Shown here: positions 15,169-25,203 of the stretch, one piece after another
Layout: each line of letters begins with the position of its first letter
How positions within the stretch are numbered: position 1 is the first letter of the stretch
Source: Magnetospirillum sp. UT-4
GTDB taxonomy: Bacteria > Pseudomonadota > Alphaproteobacteria > Rhodospirillales > Magnetospirillaceae
Direction of reading: 5' to 3'
Length of the DNA stretch: 64,000 bases
NCBI RefSeq assembly: GCF_902729435.1
Contig: NZ_CACVCG010000046.1
Location: 124,001 to 188,000 of the forward strand
The notes under the pieces: generated by a model
The model's database searches: none
What the model saw: the letters and a program-made list of their open reading frames with translations, nothing else
Told to the model about the DNA's origin: nothing
Program-made: the position numbers and the translations under genes

Positions 15169-15361
15169 GGTTCGGGGCCGCATCCGTGGCGGACGCCTTA
15201 CCCCGATCCCAAGTGGCCGGAGGCGAATAACCAATTGTTCAGATTCTTCCTGCACGATCAAGTTGGTGCAGCCCTCGTTTGCGCACCGCCGCGTCTGTAC
15301 GGATCGTGCGCCGATGCGCCGAGCCCGATGCGATCGCCCGTGATACGAAAGGTGCCTGATC

Positions 15362-15793
15362 ATGCCCATGAAGGAACTGTTGAAGAACTACGCCCAGGCG
15401 CCCGAGCGCCAGGATGCCCGGATGATCGAGGCGTGGGGGCTCACTCAGGCGGCCCTGCAAATGAAGACCGCCGTCGAGGGCGGCGAGTTCGACGCCGTCG
15501 TCGCTTCGTTGCGGCTGAACTGGCGCCTGTGGACTATTTTTCAGGCCGAGCTGCTGGCGCCCGACTGCCCGCTGCCGGCGGACCTTCGCAACAACGTGCT
15601 GTCGCTGGCCGCCTTCGTCGACAAGCGGACCATGGATATCCTGGCCAATCCCGACCTCGCCGCGATTCAGGTCCTGATCAACATCAACCGTGAGCTGGCG
15701 ATGGGTCTTTACGAATCCGTCGACAATCTGCCGCAGCGCCCGGAAGAAGCCGTTCCTGCCCCCGAGGGCGGAACGCTCGGCATTTCCATCTGA
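15362..15793 (+). CDS. flaF: Flagellar biosynthesis regulator FlaF
   Basis: A 143-residue helical protein with the FlaF domain (MIEAWGLTQAALQMKTA, NWRLWTIFQAELLAPDCPLP, LRNNVLSLAAFVDKRTMDIL). FlaF is needed for flagellin synthesis or export in alphaproteobacteria and acts together with FlbT, which is not in this window. AAAGGTG lies before the ATG. The C-terminal tail (PQRPEEAVPAPEGG) is likely unstructured. The 193 bp between the flagellin terminator and this gene hold no gene and presumably the flaF promoter. Confidence 0.93.
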   Translation: MPMKELLKNYAQAPERQDARMIEAWGLTQAALQMKTAVEGGEFDAVVASLRLNWRLWTIFQAELLAPDCPLPADLRNNVLSLAAFVDKRTMDILANPDLAAIQVLININRELAMGLYESVDNLPQRPEEAVPAPEGGTLGISI

Positions 15794-15850
15794 TCCGGCC
15801 GGCCCGGCGACATTCAGAAGGACGTCGTAGTTTCAGAAAGGAACCCGCAC

Positions 15851-17755
15851 GTGACCACCGCATCCATCGACATCGCCGCCTTCCTTGACGAGGCGTTCGC
15901 CCTGTTCCAGGCCAAGGATTACGCGGCGGCGGTCAAGCTTGCCGACGAAGCGGTCAAGGACGGCAGCGCACCCGCCGAAGGCCTGCTGGTGCGGTCCGTC
16001 GCGGCGTATCTTCTCGGCGACCTGGCCGAGGCCTCCCGCATGGCGGCACGGGCGCAGCAAGAGGCACCGGCGGAACGCACGCCCTCGGACATTCAGGCGG
16101 TCCTGCTGTCGCTGGCCGGCGACCTGGTCGGGGCGACGTTCGAGCGCAAGATCGCGGCCACCAAGTCGCAGAACCCCGACCTGCTCCGCTTCATCGACCT
16201 GCTGCCGGATTTCACCACCGTGTATCTCGGCATCGCGGAACGGCCGCTGATGGCCCGGGGACGGTCGGCGTTCTTCGACGGCGACCTCGACCTTGCCGAG
16301 GATTGCTTCAGCCAGCAGCTCCATTTCGAGCCCACCAACCGCGAGGCCCATCTCGCCCTGGCGCAATGCCGCAGCATGCGCGAGGACCCCTGGTCGGCCA
16401 TCGATTACCTGCGCGTCGCCGCCCACCAGCTTCCCGGTGATGCCAGGGTTCTGGGCGCCCTGGGTTTGGCGCTTGGCGAGATCGGCCAGTCCTCCGAGGC
16501 GCTGGCGTGCCATCGCAGCGCCGAATCGGCGGCGCCCGACGATGCCCACCTCGCCGGAATGCACCTGCTCGATCGCCTGCGCGACCCCGCGCAGGCTCCG
16601 TCGTCGCTGGCGTCCGGCTTCGCACAGTGGGGGGCGCGATTCGCCTGGAAGACCGCCGATGCCCTTGCGGCCGCACCCCGGAAGACGCGCCGCACCATCG
16701 TCTACGTCGTCGGCTCGCGCGGCCTGTCGAGCTGGGGCCAGGCGCTGGCCGAGGTGATCGTCAACCATGATCCCCGCGCCTTCCGGGTCATCGGCTTCGG
16801 CCTGGGGTCGCTCAGCCAGCCCTACAACATGTCGTACCAGAAGTGCTTCGACCGCTGGCAGGACACCGCCGGACTGGAACCGCATACCGTCCGCGCCATG
16901 CTGAAGGCCGAGGGAGTGGACATCCTGGTCTATTGCGACGGCCTGCACGACCCCGAGATGCTTCGGCTGATGGGCACGCGGATCGCCCCGGTCCAGCTGC
17001 TGTGGGGCGACCTGCCCTATGGCTCCGGACTTCCCGCCATCGACGGCCTGGTGACCGACGCCTTCGTCGATGCCGGCGAGGGCAAGCCGCTGGAACCCGC
17101 GGCCTGCCTGGATCTTCCCGCCGGCCTTGCCAGGCTGCCCGACAGCTCCGCCCCACGGGCGACGGGCGAATCGGCTGACGCCGTCTTGTTCGCCGCCGAC
17201 GCGACCATGCGGGAAATCAATCCGGTCACCGTCGAATGGTGGGCGGCTGCGCTGGCCGCGGTGCCGAACGCCACCCTTCTGCTCAAGGACAATGCCTTGA
17301 GCTCGCCCCGCGCCGTCGATCGCCTGCTCGGCCTGTTCGGCAATTTCGGCCTTACCCACCGGATCGACGTGATCTCCGGGCAGTCGCGCGCCGACCTGTT
17401 CGCCGATGTCGACCTGGTGCTGGGCGCCTTGCCGCTGAGCGGGGCGCAGGTGGCGGCGGACGCCCTGTGGGCGGGCGTTCCCTTCCTCTGCCCGGTGCCG
17501 GCCGGCCGCCACGGCCGCGAGGGTGGCGCCCTGCTGCAGGCGCTGGGGTACGGTGACCTGATGCTGGCCGACCGCCCGGCCGCTTTCGGCCGCCTGGCCG
17601 CCCACTGGATTGCCGACCAGCCCGGGCGCCGTGCCCTGGCGGCCGAAGCCAGGGATCGCCTGACCTCCGCCCCCGCCCTTGACCCCAGATCCATCTGCGC
17701 CGCATTCGAAAAGGCCGTCGACGGCCTGTGGAATGCGGCTGCGGCCAAGGTCTGA
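15851..17755 (+). CDS. TPR glycosyltransferase, divergent GT41-like
   Basis: A 634-residue protein with a GTG start behind an AAAGGA site. Residues about 1-260 are TPR-like helices (ALFQAKDYAAAVKLADEAV, AHLALAQCRSMREDPWSAID). Residues about 275-620 are GT-B, with APVQLLWGDLPYGSGLPAIDGLVTD resembling the APxQxxWxGYPxTSG motif of GT41, and GAQVAADALWAGVPFLCPVP near the sugar-nucleotide site. The match to the 6052-8877 protein is partial, so it is a distinct paralogue. It sits between flaF and the Maf-type transferase, implying a role in flagellin glycosylation. Confidence 0.8.
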   Translation: MTTASIDIAAFLDEAFALFQAKDYAAAVKLADEAVKDGSAPAEGLLVRSVAAYLLGDLAEASRMAARAQQEAPAERTPSDIQAVLLSLAGDLVGATFERKIAATKSQNPDLLRFIDLLPDFTTVYLGIAERPLMARGRSAFFDGDLDLAEDCFSQQLHFEPTNREAHLALAQCRSMREDPWSAIDYLRVAAHQLPGDARVLGALGLALGEIGQSSEALACHRSAESAAPDDAHLAGMHLLDRLRDPAQAPSSLASGFAQWGARFAWKTADALAAAPRKTRRTIVYVVGSRGLSSWGQALAEVIVNHDPRAFRVIGFGLGSLSQPYNMSYQKCFDRWQDTAGLEPHTVRAMLKAEGVDILVYCDGLHDPEMLRLMGTRIAPVQLLWGDLPYGSGLPAIDGLVTDAFVDAGEGKPLEPAACLDLPAGLARLPDSSAPRATGESADAVLFAADATMREINPVTVEWWAAALAAVPNATLLLKDNALSSPRAVDRLLGLFGNFGLTHRIDVISGQSRADLFADVDLVLGALPLSGAQVAADALWAGVPFLCPVPAGRHGREGGALLQALGYGDLMLADRPAAFGRLAAHWIADQPGRRALAAEARDRLTSAPALDPRSICAAFEKAVDGLWNAAAAKV

Positions 17756-17768
17756 CCCAGGTAGTCCC

Positions 17769-19745
17769 ATGCGCAAGTCCGAGGTACCGGAGTTCACCCA
17801 GCGCAGCCAGCAGGCGCTTAAGGACCTTGTCCCGGGGTTCTGGGCGAAGTGCGAGGCCCGCGCCACCGATTCTCCGCTGATCCGTGACGGCGCGCGCGTC
17901 GCCAATATCGACCTCGGCGAGTTGACGCTTTATCCGTACAACGCCGACCTATGGAGCGAGGAGCAGGAGGCGGCCTACTGGAACCACCCGGACCGGCTGG
18001 TCTTTTCCGACCCGTGCCAGTGCAACCTGTCCGAGGTTTCCATCGGCCTGCTCAACGACATGATCGTCACCCTGCGCGGTTCGCCCAACGAGGTGTTGTC
18101 GCGCGAACCGGTGGTCGATGCCGGATACATGTTCGTGTTCGGTATCGGCCTGGGCTACCACATCCCGAAGCTGGTGGAGCGGGCCTGCTGCCACCGTCTG
18201 GTGCTGATCGAGCCGCTGCCGGAATTCGTCCACTATTCCACCGAGGCCATCGATTGGTCCGAGGTGCTGAAGCTTGCAGAAGAGAAGAAGGTCGATATTT
18301 CGTTCATAACCGGCGAGTCCCCGGCCGAAATCTGCAAACAGCTGGAAATGCTGGTCGATGAGAAGGGGAACACCTTCTTCGACGGGTCGTATTTCTATAA
18401 CCACTATTATTCGTGGGCGCTGAAGGAATCCTTCACGCTGTTCAGCAAGGCCATCAAAAACTATTACCTGTCGACCGGATTCTTTGAAGACGAAATCGAC
18501 ATGATGTGGAACACCTACGGCAATTACGTCGCCCACGATTTCCGCATCATCGGGCTGCGGGAAAAGGTGCTGGCATCGCCCATACCCGCCTTCGTCGTCG
18601 GCTCCGGCCCGTCCATCGACAATGATATCGAGGATATCCGGCGTCTCAAGGACAAGGCCATCGTGATTTCCTGCGGCACCGGCCTGCGCGTGCTGATGGC
18701 CAACGGCATCCGCCCCGACCTTCATGTCGAGATCGAGAACGTCGAGGCCATCTACCGCGCCATCGAGGAATACAAGCGGACCTACGACCTGTCAGGGGTC
18801 ATCCTGGTCGGATCGTCGACGCTGCGCCCCAAGGTCGCCGAGTATTTCGATGAATTGTGGATGTTCTACCGGACCGGCCTCAGTTCCTCGGCCATCCTTG
18901 GCAAGTTCGCCAAACCCATGGGCGGCTCGGCGCCCCTGGTGTCGAATTCGGGCCACGCTTTGGCGGTGTCCCTGGGGTTCCGCGACATCTATCTGTTCGG
19001 GGTGGATTGCGGCAAGCCGCGCCACGGCGAGGCGCACCATTCCCGCCACACCGTTTATTTCCAGGACAACTTCAAGGACCTGGAACTGTTGATGGCCGCC
19101 GATTTCGAAAACGACCGGGTGCTGCCCGGCAATTTCGGCGGCGAGTTCGTCACCGGCTGGGCCTACGACAGCTCGCGCCTGAACATGGAGCGCCTGCAGC
19201 GCCATTACCGCCGCAACCTGTTCAACTGTTCCAATGGCGTCCGCATCGAGGGCACCACGCCCCAGGTCGCGGCCGGCATCGACCTGTCGAATGTCACCAC
19301 GCCGAAGGCCAAGGTGATGGAGCTGCTGCGTCAGCAACTGCCCCTGTTCGAGCGCGAGAAGTTCCTGCGCGAGCTGGATATGGAGGCCAATATCGGCCAC
19401 TGCCGCGATTTCATCAAGGAATTCACCGAGTTGTGCGAGGCCGCCCGCACCGAGGACAAGGGGTTCCGCGACTTCAACGCCCGCGTCAAGGACTGGGTCA
19501 ATCCCAACCTGGACCGCCTGCCCGGAATCCTGATGATGGTGCGCGGATCGCTGTTCTCGATGGTCCGGCTGGGCGCCTTCCTCGGCACTCGCATATGGGA
19601 CCAGGACTCCCGCGAGGCGTTCTTCCAGGATTTCATCGGCCTCTATCTCAATCGCTGCCTGTCCATGGCCGAGAAAACCATCGCACTGTTCGAAGAGATG
19701 GACGCCCGGCGCAACGAAGAACTCGCCAAGCTGCAGCAGCACTGA
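17769..19745 (+). CDS. Motility accessory factor (Maf-type) flagellin glycosyltransferase
   Basis: A 658-residue protein of the Maf/DUF115 family. The central MptE-like domain (about residues 270-500) shows AFVVGSGPSIDNDIEDIRRL, VISCGTGLRVLMANGIRPDLHVEIE and DIYLFGVDCGKP, typical of Maf proteins. Maf transfers CMP-activated pseudaminic or legionaminic acid to Ser/Thr of flagellin in Campylobacter, Aeromonas and relatives. The gene lies 13 bp after the TPR transferase and 18 bp before pseB, so transferase and donor synthesis appear co-transcribed. The direct sialate-like donor made by pseB-pseI fits this enzyme. Confidence 0.92.
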   Translation: MRKSEVPEFTQRSQQALKDLVPGFWAKCEARATDSPLIRDGARVANIDLGELTLYPYNADLWSEEQEAAYWNHPDRLVFSDPCQCNLSEVSIGLLNDMIVTLRGSPNEVLSREPVVDAGYMFVFGIGLGYHIPKLVERACCHRLVLIEPLPEFVHYSTEAIDWSEVLKLAEEKKVDISFITGESPAEICKQLEMLVDEKGNTFFDGSYFYNHYYSWALKESFTLFSKAIKNYYLSTGFFEDEIDMMWNTYGNYVAHDFRIIGLREKVLASPIPAFVVGSGPSIDNDIEDIRRLKDKAIVISCGTGLRVLMANGIRPDLHVEIENVEAIYRAIEEYKRTYDLSGVILVGSSTLRPKVAEYFDELWMFYRTGLSSSAILGKFAKPMGGSAPLVSNSGHALAVSLGFRDIYLFGVDCGKPRHGEAHHSRHTVYFQDNFKDLELLMAADFENDRVLPGNFGGEFVTGWAYDSSRLNMERLQRHYRRNLFNCSNGVRIEGTTPQVAAGIDLSNVTTPKAKVMELLRQQLPLFEREKFLRELDMEANIGHCRDFIKEFTELCEAARTEDKGFRDFNARVKDWVNPNLDRLPGILMMVRGSLFSMVRLGAFLGTRIWDQDSREAFFQDFIGLYLNRCLSMAEKTIALFEEMDARRNEELAKLQQH

Positions 19746-19763
19746 CCGGGAGTTAACGGGTTC

Positions 19764-20777
19764 ATGACCACCCCCTATTATTCCAACTGCGCCGACGTCT
19801 CGGGCAAGTCCATCCTGGTCACCGGCGGCACCGGCTCGTTCGGCAAGCGCTTCATCAAGACGGTGCTGGAGCGCTATAGCCCGAAGCGGGTGGTGATCTA
19901 TTCCCGCGACGAGCTCAAGCAGTACGAGATGGCCCAGGAGTTGGACCCCAAGCAGCATCGGGCCTTGCGCTATTTCATCGGCGACGTCCGCGACCGGGCG
20001 CGGCTCGAGATGGCCATGCGCGGCATCGACATCGTCATCCACGCCGCCGCCCTGAAGCACGTGCCGGTGGCCGAATACAACCCCACCGAATGCATCCACA
20101 CCAACGTCAACGGCGCCGAGAACGTGGTGATGGCGGCCATGCGCGCCGGCGTGAAGCAGGTGGTGGCGCTGTCCACCGACAAGGCGGTCAACCCCATCAA
20201 CCTGTACGGCGCGTCGAAGCTGGCCTCCGACAAGATCTTCGTCGCCGCCAACAACCTGTCGGCGGGCGAGACCCACTTCTCGGTGGTGCGCTACGGCAAC
20301 GTGGTCGGCTCGCGTGGCTCGGTGGTACCCCTGTTCCGCCGCCTGGTCGCCGAGGGCGCGCCCAGCCTGCCCATCACCGACCCGCGCATGACCCGCTTCT
20401 GGATCACCATCCAGCAGGGCGTCGATTTCGTGCTGTCGTGCCTGACCACCATGCGCGGCGGCGAGGTGTTCGTGCCCAAGATCCCGTCCATGCGCATGCC
20501 CGATCTGGCCCGCGCCATGGCGCCGCACCTGCCGCAGCACACCATCGGCATCCGCCCCGGCGAGAAGCTGCACGAGGTGATGATCACCGAGGACCATGCC
20601 CGCGACACGGTGGAGCTGCCCGACCGCTACGTCATCGTGCCGTCGCCGTTCTTCTATACCCAGGGCGTGCTGACCGACGGCGCCCTGCCGGTCGAGGACG
20701 GTTTCCGCTATGCCAGCGACAACAACACCGAGTGGCTGGATACCGACGGCCTGATGGCCATGCTCGCCCAGCCATGA
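19764..20777 (+). CDS. pseB: UDP-GlcNAc 4,6-dehydratase (inverting), PseB
   Basis: A 337-residue extended SDR. NADP-binding GGTGSFG is at residues 21-27; the active-site set STDKAV (T138-D139-K140) and YGASK (Y148, K152) matches PseB. It removes water from UDP-GlcNAc and inverts C5, giving UDP-2-acetamido-2,6-dideoxy-beta-L-arabino-hex-4-ulose, the first step to pseudaminic acid. The inverting type is suggested by the full match to PseB/FlaA1-like soluble enzymes without membrane segments. Its stop overlaps the next ATG by 4 bp. Confidence 0.95.
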   Translation: MTTPYYSNCADVSGKSILVTGGTGSFGKRFIKTVLERYSPKRVVIYSRDELKQYEMAQELDPKQHRALRYFIGDVRDRARLEMAMRGIDIVIHAAALKHVPVAEYNPTECIHTNVNGAENVVMAAMRAGVKQVVALSTDKAVNPINLYGASKLASDKIFVAANNLSAGETHFSVVRYGNVVGSRGSVVPLFRRLVAEGAPSLPITDPRMTRFWITIQQGVDFVLSCLTTMRGGEVFVPKIPSMRMPDLARAMAPHLPQHTIGIRPGEKLHEVMITEDHARDTVELPDRYVIVPSPFFYTQGVLTDGALPVEDGFRYASDNNTEWLDTDGLMAMLAQP

Positions 20778-21964
20778 CCGAAGGCGGGCCGCCCTTCCTT
20801 CCCTACGGCTGCCAGACCGTCGAGGAGGACGACATCGCCGCGGTGGCCGAGGCATTGCGCTCGGGCTGGCTGACCACCGGCCCCCTGGTCGGGCGCTTCG
20901 AGGCGGAATTCGCGAAGACGGTGCAGGCACCCCACGCGGTGGTCTGCGCCAACGGCACTGCCGCCCTGCACCTGGCCATGATGGCCCTGGGCATCGGCCC
21001 CGGCGACGCGGTCTGCGTGCCGGCCCTGACCTTCCTCGCCACCGCCAACTGCGCCACCTATGTGGGCGCCGAGGTGGCCTTCGCCGATGTGGATGCCGCC
21101 ACCGGCCTGATGACGCCCGAGAGCTTCCGCGCCGTCCTCGACGGGCCGCGCGGCGCCCGCGTGCGGGCGGTGATCCCGGTGCACCTCAACGGCCAGGCCG
21201 CCGACATGGCCGGCATCGCCGCCCTCGCGCGCCAACGCGGCATCCGCGTGGTCGAGGATGCCTGCCACGCGCTGGGAACCGAGGGGATCGGCGCCTGCTC
21301 CCATTCCGACATGGCGGTGTTCTCGCTGCACGCGGTCAAGACCATCACCGCCGGCGAGGGCGGTGTGGTCAGCACCCGCGATCCGGCCCTGGCCGAGGCC
21401 CTGGCCCGCCTGCGCAGCCACGGCATGGTGCGCGATGCCGCCCGCTTCGAAAGCGCCGAACTGGCCATGGCCGCCGATGGCGGCGCCAATCCCTGGTACT
21501 ACGAAATGCCCGAGCCGGGCTTCAACTACCGCCTGCCCGACATCAACTGCGCCCTGGCCCTCAGCCAATTGGGCAAGCTCGATCGCTTCCTCGCCCGCCG
21601 CGCCGACCTGGTCGGGCGCTACGATACCCTGCTGGCGCCGCTCGCCCCCAAGCTGCTGCCCATGGCGCGGGCCGGCGGGTCAGGGGCTGTGGGCTGGCAC
21701 CTTTATGCCGCCCGCTTCGATTTCGACGCCATCGGCCACGACCGCGCCGCCGTGATGAAGGCACTGGCCGGGCGCGGCATCGGCACCCAGGTGCATTACC
21801 TGCCGGTCCACCTGCAGCCCTGGTACCGCAAGCGCAACCCCGATCTGGCGCTGCCGGGGGCGCTGGCTTATTACCGCCATTGCCTCAGCCTGCCGCTGTT
21901 CCCGAGCCTGACCGACGCCGACCAGGACCGGGTGGTGGCCGCCCTGGCCGAGGTGCTGGCATGA
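20774..21964 (+). CDS. pseC: UDP-4-amino-4,6-dideoxy-N-acetyl-beta-L-altrosamine transaminase, PseC
   Basis: A 396-residue DegT/DnrJ/EryC1 aminotransferase. The PLP-binding lysine is K189 in FSLHAVKTITAGEGG, and VVEDACHALG holds the PLP-contacting aspartate. Following PseB directly identifies it as the C4 transaminase of the pseudaminic acid pathway. ATG 20774 overlaps the pseB TGA, and its own TGA overlaps the next ATG. Confidence 0.93.
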   Translation: MTEGGPPFLPYGCQTVEEDDIAAVAEALRSGWLTTGPLVGRFEAEFAKTVQAPHAVVCANGTAALHLAMMALGIGPGDAVCVPALTFLATANCATYVGAEVAFADVDAATGLMTPESFRAVLDGPRGARVRAVIPVHLNGQAADMAGIAALARQRGIRVVEDACHALGTEGIGACSHSDMAVFSLHAVKTITAGEGGVVSTRDPALAEALARLRSHGMVRDAARFESAELAMAADGGANPWYYEMPEPGFNYRLPDINCALALSQLGKLDRFLARRADLVGRYDTLLAPLAPKLLPMARAGGSGAVGWHLYAARFDFDAIGHDRAAVMKALAGRGIGTQVHYLPVHLQPWYRKRNPDLALPGALAYYRHCLSLPLFPSLTDADQDRVVAALAEVLA

Positions 21965-22695
21965 CCACCGCGCTGGTGGTGCAGGCCCGCATGGGGTCGT
22001 CGCGGCTGCCGGGCAAGGTGCTGATGGACCTGGCCGGGCGCAGCTTCCTGTGGCATTGCCTGGCCCGCTGCGCCGCCACGCCCGGCATCGACGTGGTGGT
22101 CTGCGCCACCACCGACTCGCCCGCCGACGACGCGGTGGCCGAGGAGGCGGCGCGCTGCGGCGCCCAGGTGTTCCGTGGCTCCGAGACCGACGTGCTGGCC
22201 CGCTACCAGGGCGCCGCCGCCATGGTCGGGGCGAAGACGGTGATGCGGGTCACCTCGGACTGCCCGTTCACCGATCCGGAACTCAACGGCCGGGTGCTGG
22301 CGGCGCTGGCGGGTGCCGATTACGCCTGCAACAACATGCCGCCCGGCTGGCCGCACGGCCTCGACTGCGAGGCCTTTCCCTTCGCCCTGCTGCAGCGCGC
22401 CGCCGCCGAGGCCGACCAGCCCTTCCAGCGCGAGCACGTCACCCCCTGGATCAGGACCAACGAGACGCTGAAGCGGGTCAACGTGCCTGGTCCCGGCGGT
22501 GCCGCGGCGGCCCATCGCTGGACCCTGGACCACCCCGAGGACCGCGACTATTTCCGCGCCGTGCTGGCCCATCTGCCGCCGCCGCCGGCCCTGCCCGGCA
22601 CCGAGGCGATCCTGGCGGTGCTGGCCGCCCATCCCGAGCTGTCCGCCATCAACGCCGCCCGCGCCGATCACGGGCGGCTGGCGCAGAGCCCGTGA
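21961..22695 (+). CDS. pseF: SpsF-type cytidylyltransferase, likely PseF
   Basis: A 244-residue nucleotidyltransferase fold protein. The start VVQARMGSSRLPGKVLMDL is the nucleotide-binding loop of SpsF-like proteins, and RVTSDCPFTDPEL holds the metal-binding aspartate. In many pse clusters an SpsF-like gene at this position supplies CMP-pseudaminic acid synthetase. A second SpsF-like gene lies at 25204, so assignment of this copy to PseF rests on its location between pseC and pseG. Coupled at both ends by 4-bp overlaps. Confidence 0.78.
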   Translation: MTTALVVQARMGSSRLPGKVLMDLAGRSFLWHCLARCAATPGIDVVVCATTDSPADDAVAEEAARCGAQVFRGSETDVLARYQGAAAMVGAKTVMRVTSDCPFTDPELNGRVLAALAGADYACNNMPPGWPHGLDCEAFPFALLQRAAAEADQPFQREHVTPWIRTNETLKRVNVPGPGGAAAAHRWTLDHPEDRDYFRAVLAHLPPPPALPGTEAILAVLAAHPELSAINAARADHGRLAQSP

Positions 22696-24125
22696 GCCCC
22701 CAGGACATGCGCCCCTTGGCGGTCTTCCGCTGCGACGCTTCGGCCGCCATCGGCAGCGGCCACGCCGTGCGATGCCTGACCCTGGCGGCAGCCCTGGAGC
22801 AGGCCGGCTGGCGCTCCGCCCTCGCCACGCCGGCCGAGAGCCTGGGGGTGGTGCCCGCCCTTGGCCGCCATCCCCGCATCGACCCCGACGCATCCGCTCC
22901 CGCCGACTTGCTGGTGGTCGACCATTACCGCCTGGACGCCGCCTATGAGGGCACCGCCCGCGCCTGGGCGCGGCGCATCCTGGTCCTCGACGACCTTGCC
23001 GACCGGACGCACGACTGCGACCTGCTGCTGGACCAGACCCTGGGCCGCCATGCCGCCGACTACCGGCCGCTGGTTCCGCCCGGCTGCCGGGTGCTCACCG
23101 GCCCCGCCTTCGCCCTGCTGCGCCCCGACTTCGCCAGCCTGCGCGGGCAGGCGCTGGAGCGCCGCCGCGGCGTGCTGAAGCGGGTGCTGGTGGCCTTCGG
23201 CGGCACCGATCCGGGCAACGCCACCGGCCTCGCCCTGGCCGGCATCGCCGCCAGCGGCCTCGACCTCGCGGTGGACGTGGTGCTGGGTCAGGCGGCGCCG
23301 CACCTGGAGGCGGTGCGCGCCAGCCTGCCGGCCAACGCCACCCTGCACGTCGGCACCGCACGCATGGCCGAGCTGATGCTGGACGCCGACCTCGCCATCG
23401 GCGCCGGCGGCTCCAGCGCCTGGGAGCGCTGCTGCCTGGGGCTGCCCGCCCTGATGATGGTGATCGCCGACAACCAGCGGGCGGTCACCGCCGCCCTGGA
23501 GAGGGCGGGGGCCGCGCTGGCCCTGGGCGATGCCGCTTCCCTGTCCGCCGCGGCGGTGGCCGACGCCCTCGGCCACCTGGATGCCGGCGGGCTTGCCACC
23601 ATGGCCGCCGCCGGCTTCGGCATCTGCGACGGAATGGGGGCCGGCCGCCTGGCGCGGGTGCTGGCCGGCGACGGCGCTGGCGTCCTGACGGTGCGCCCGG
23701 CCGAGGAGCGCGACGGCGCCATCCTGTATGGCTGGAAGAACGAGCCGGCGGCGCTGGCCAATTCCTTGTCGCGGACCCTGGTGCCCTGGGCCGACCATCG
23801 CGCCTGGTTCGTCGCCAGCCTGACCGGCGACCGCCGCCGCATCTTCATGATCGAGCGGGACGGCGCCGCGCTGGGCGCGGTGCGCTTCGACCTGGGCGAT
23901 TGCCGCGCCGTGGTGTCGCTGGTGCTGGCCCCCGAAAGCCGTGGCCTCGGCCTCGGCGCCGAGGTGTTGCGGCTGGGGGTGGAGGCCTTCCTCGCCACCC
24001 ATTCCCTGCCGCTGGACGCCCGGATCCGGATCGACAACGCTCCCAGCCTGAAGGTGTTCGCCCGCAACGGCTTCGTGCCCGGCGGCGATACCGACGGCGT
24101 CGTCACCGCTACGAGGTTGCCATGA
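22692..24125 (+). CDS. pseG: PseG-GNAT fusion: UDP-sugar hydrolase plus amino-sugar acetyltransferase
   Basis: A 477-residue two-domain protein. Residues about 6-330 match Pse[22 protein letters not shown] at the start, [14 protein letters not shown], and [22 protein letters not shown] near the active site. PseG hydrolyses UDP from the 2,4-diacetamido-altrose. Residues about 335-477 are a GNAT domain ([40 protein letters not shown]), matching PseH. The fusion covers N4-acetylation and UDP release in one chain. GTG 22692 overlaps the pseF stop; ATG at 22707 is an alternative start. Confidence 0.92.
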   Translation: MSPQDMRPLAVFRCDASAAIGSGHAVRCLTLAAALEQAGWRSALATPAESLGVVPALGRHPRIDPDASAPADLLVVDHYRLDAAYEGTARAWARRILVLDDLADRTHDCDLLLDQTLGRHAADYRPLVPPGCRVLTGPAFALLRPDFASLRGQALERRRGVLKRVLVAFGGTDPGNATGLALAGIAASGLDLAVDVVLGQAAPHLEAVRASLPANATLHVGTARMAELMLDADLAIGAGGSSAWERCCLGLPALMMVIADNQRAVTAALERAGAALALGDAASLSAAAVADALGHLDAGGLATMAAAGFGICDGMGAGRLARVLAGDGAGVLTVRPAEERDGAILYGWKNEPAALANSLSRTLVPWADHRAWFVASLTGDRRRIFMIERDGAALGAVRFDLGDCRAVVSLVLAPESRGLGLGAEVLRLGVEAFLATHSLPLDARIRIDNAPSLKVFARNGFVPGGDTDGVVTATRLP

Positions 24126-25201
24126 GCCGCGCCTTGGCCGATTCTAGGGCGATGATCAGCATCGCCGGCCGCCCCATCGGCCCCGACCACCCGCCCTATG
24201 TCATCGCCGAAATGTCGGGCAACCACAACGGCGACCTGAACCGCGCGTTCGCCCTGATGGAGGCGGCGAAAGAGGCCGGCGCCGATGCGGTCAAGCTGCA
24301 GACCTACACCGCCGACACCATCACCATCGACCATGACGGCCCGGATTTCCTGATCCGCGGCGGGCTGTGGGACGGCAGGCGGCTGTACGATTTGTACCGC
24401 GAGGCCCATACCCCGTGGGAGTGGCATCCGGCGTTGTTCGCCAAGGGGCGCGCGCTGGGGCTGGCGGTCTTCTCCACCCCCTTCGACGCCACCGCCATCG
24501 ACCTGCTGCGCGGCCTCGACGCCCCGGCCTACAAGGTGGCCTCGTTCGAGGTGATCGACACGCCGCTGGTCGCCCGCATCGCTGCGGAAGGCAAGCCGGT
24601 GATCCTGTCCACCGGCATGGCCAATCTGGGCGAGATCGAGGCGGCGGTGGCGGCGGCGCGCGGCGCCGGCTGCGCCGACCTGGTCCTGCTCCATTGCGTC
24701 AGCGGCTATCCCACCCCGCCCGACCAGGCCAATCTGCGGACCATGCGCCACCTGGCCCGCGCCTTCGGCGCCGTCCCCGGCCTGTCCGACCACACCCACG
24801 GCATCGCCGTGTCGGTGGCGGCGGTGGCCCTGGGCGCCTGCGTCATCGAGAAGCACTTCACCCTGCGCCGCGCCGATGGCGGCCCCGATTCGGCGTTTTC
24901 GCTGGAGCCCGAGGAGTTGAAGGCGCTGGTCCAGGGCTGCCGCGATGCCTGGGCCGCGCTGGGACAGGTGGATTATTCCCGCAAGGAGGCGGAGGCCGGC
25001 AACGCCATCTTCCGCCGCTCGCTCTACGTGGTCACCGACATGGCGGCGGGCGATGCCTTCACCGAGGCCAACCTGCGCTCCATCCGCCCCGGCTTCGGCC
25101 TGCCGCCGTCGCTGCTGCCCGAACTGCTGGGGCGCAAGGCGGCAAGGGACCTGAAGCGCGGCACCGCGCTGGCCCATGACATGATTTCGGCGAAGGAGTG
25201 A
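24122..25201 (+). CDS. pseI: Pseudaminic acid synthase, PseI
   Basis: A 359-residue NeuB-family synthase. [18 protein letters not shown] and [11 protein letters not shown] are family hallmarks, [15 protein letters not shown] and [11 protein letters not shown] build the TIM-barrel site, and [19 protein letters not shown] is conserved. The C-terminal 60 residues are a SAF/antifreeze-like domain ([20 protein letters not shown]). It condenses 6-deoxy-AltdiNAc with phosphoenolpyruvate to pseudaminic acid. EMSGNHN is the form commonly seen in PseI rather than NeuB. ATG overlaps the pseG stop. Confidence 0.94.
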   Translation: MSRALADSRAMISIAGRPIGPDHPPYVIAEMSGNHNGDLNRAFALMEAAKEAGADAVKLQTYTADTITIDHDGPDFLIRGGLWDGRRLYDLYREAHTPWEWHPALFAKGRALGLAVFSTPFDATAIDLLRGLDAPAYKVASFEVIDTPLVARIAAEGKPVILSTGMANLGEIEAAVAAARGAGCADLVLLHCVSGYPTPPDQANLRTMRHLARAFGAVPGLSDHTHGIAVSVAAVALGACVIEKHFTLRRADGGPDSAFSLEPEELKALVQGCRDAWAALGQVDYSRKEAEAGNAIFRRSLYVVTDMAAGDAFTEANLRSIRPGFGLPPSLLPELLGRKAARDLKRGTALAHDMISAKE

Positions 25202-25203
25202 GG

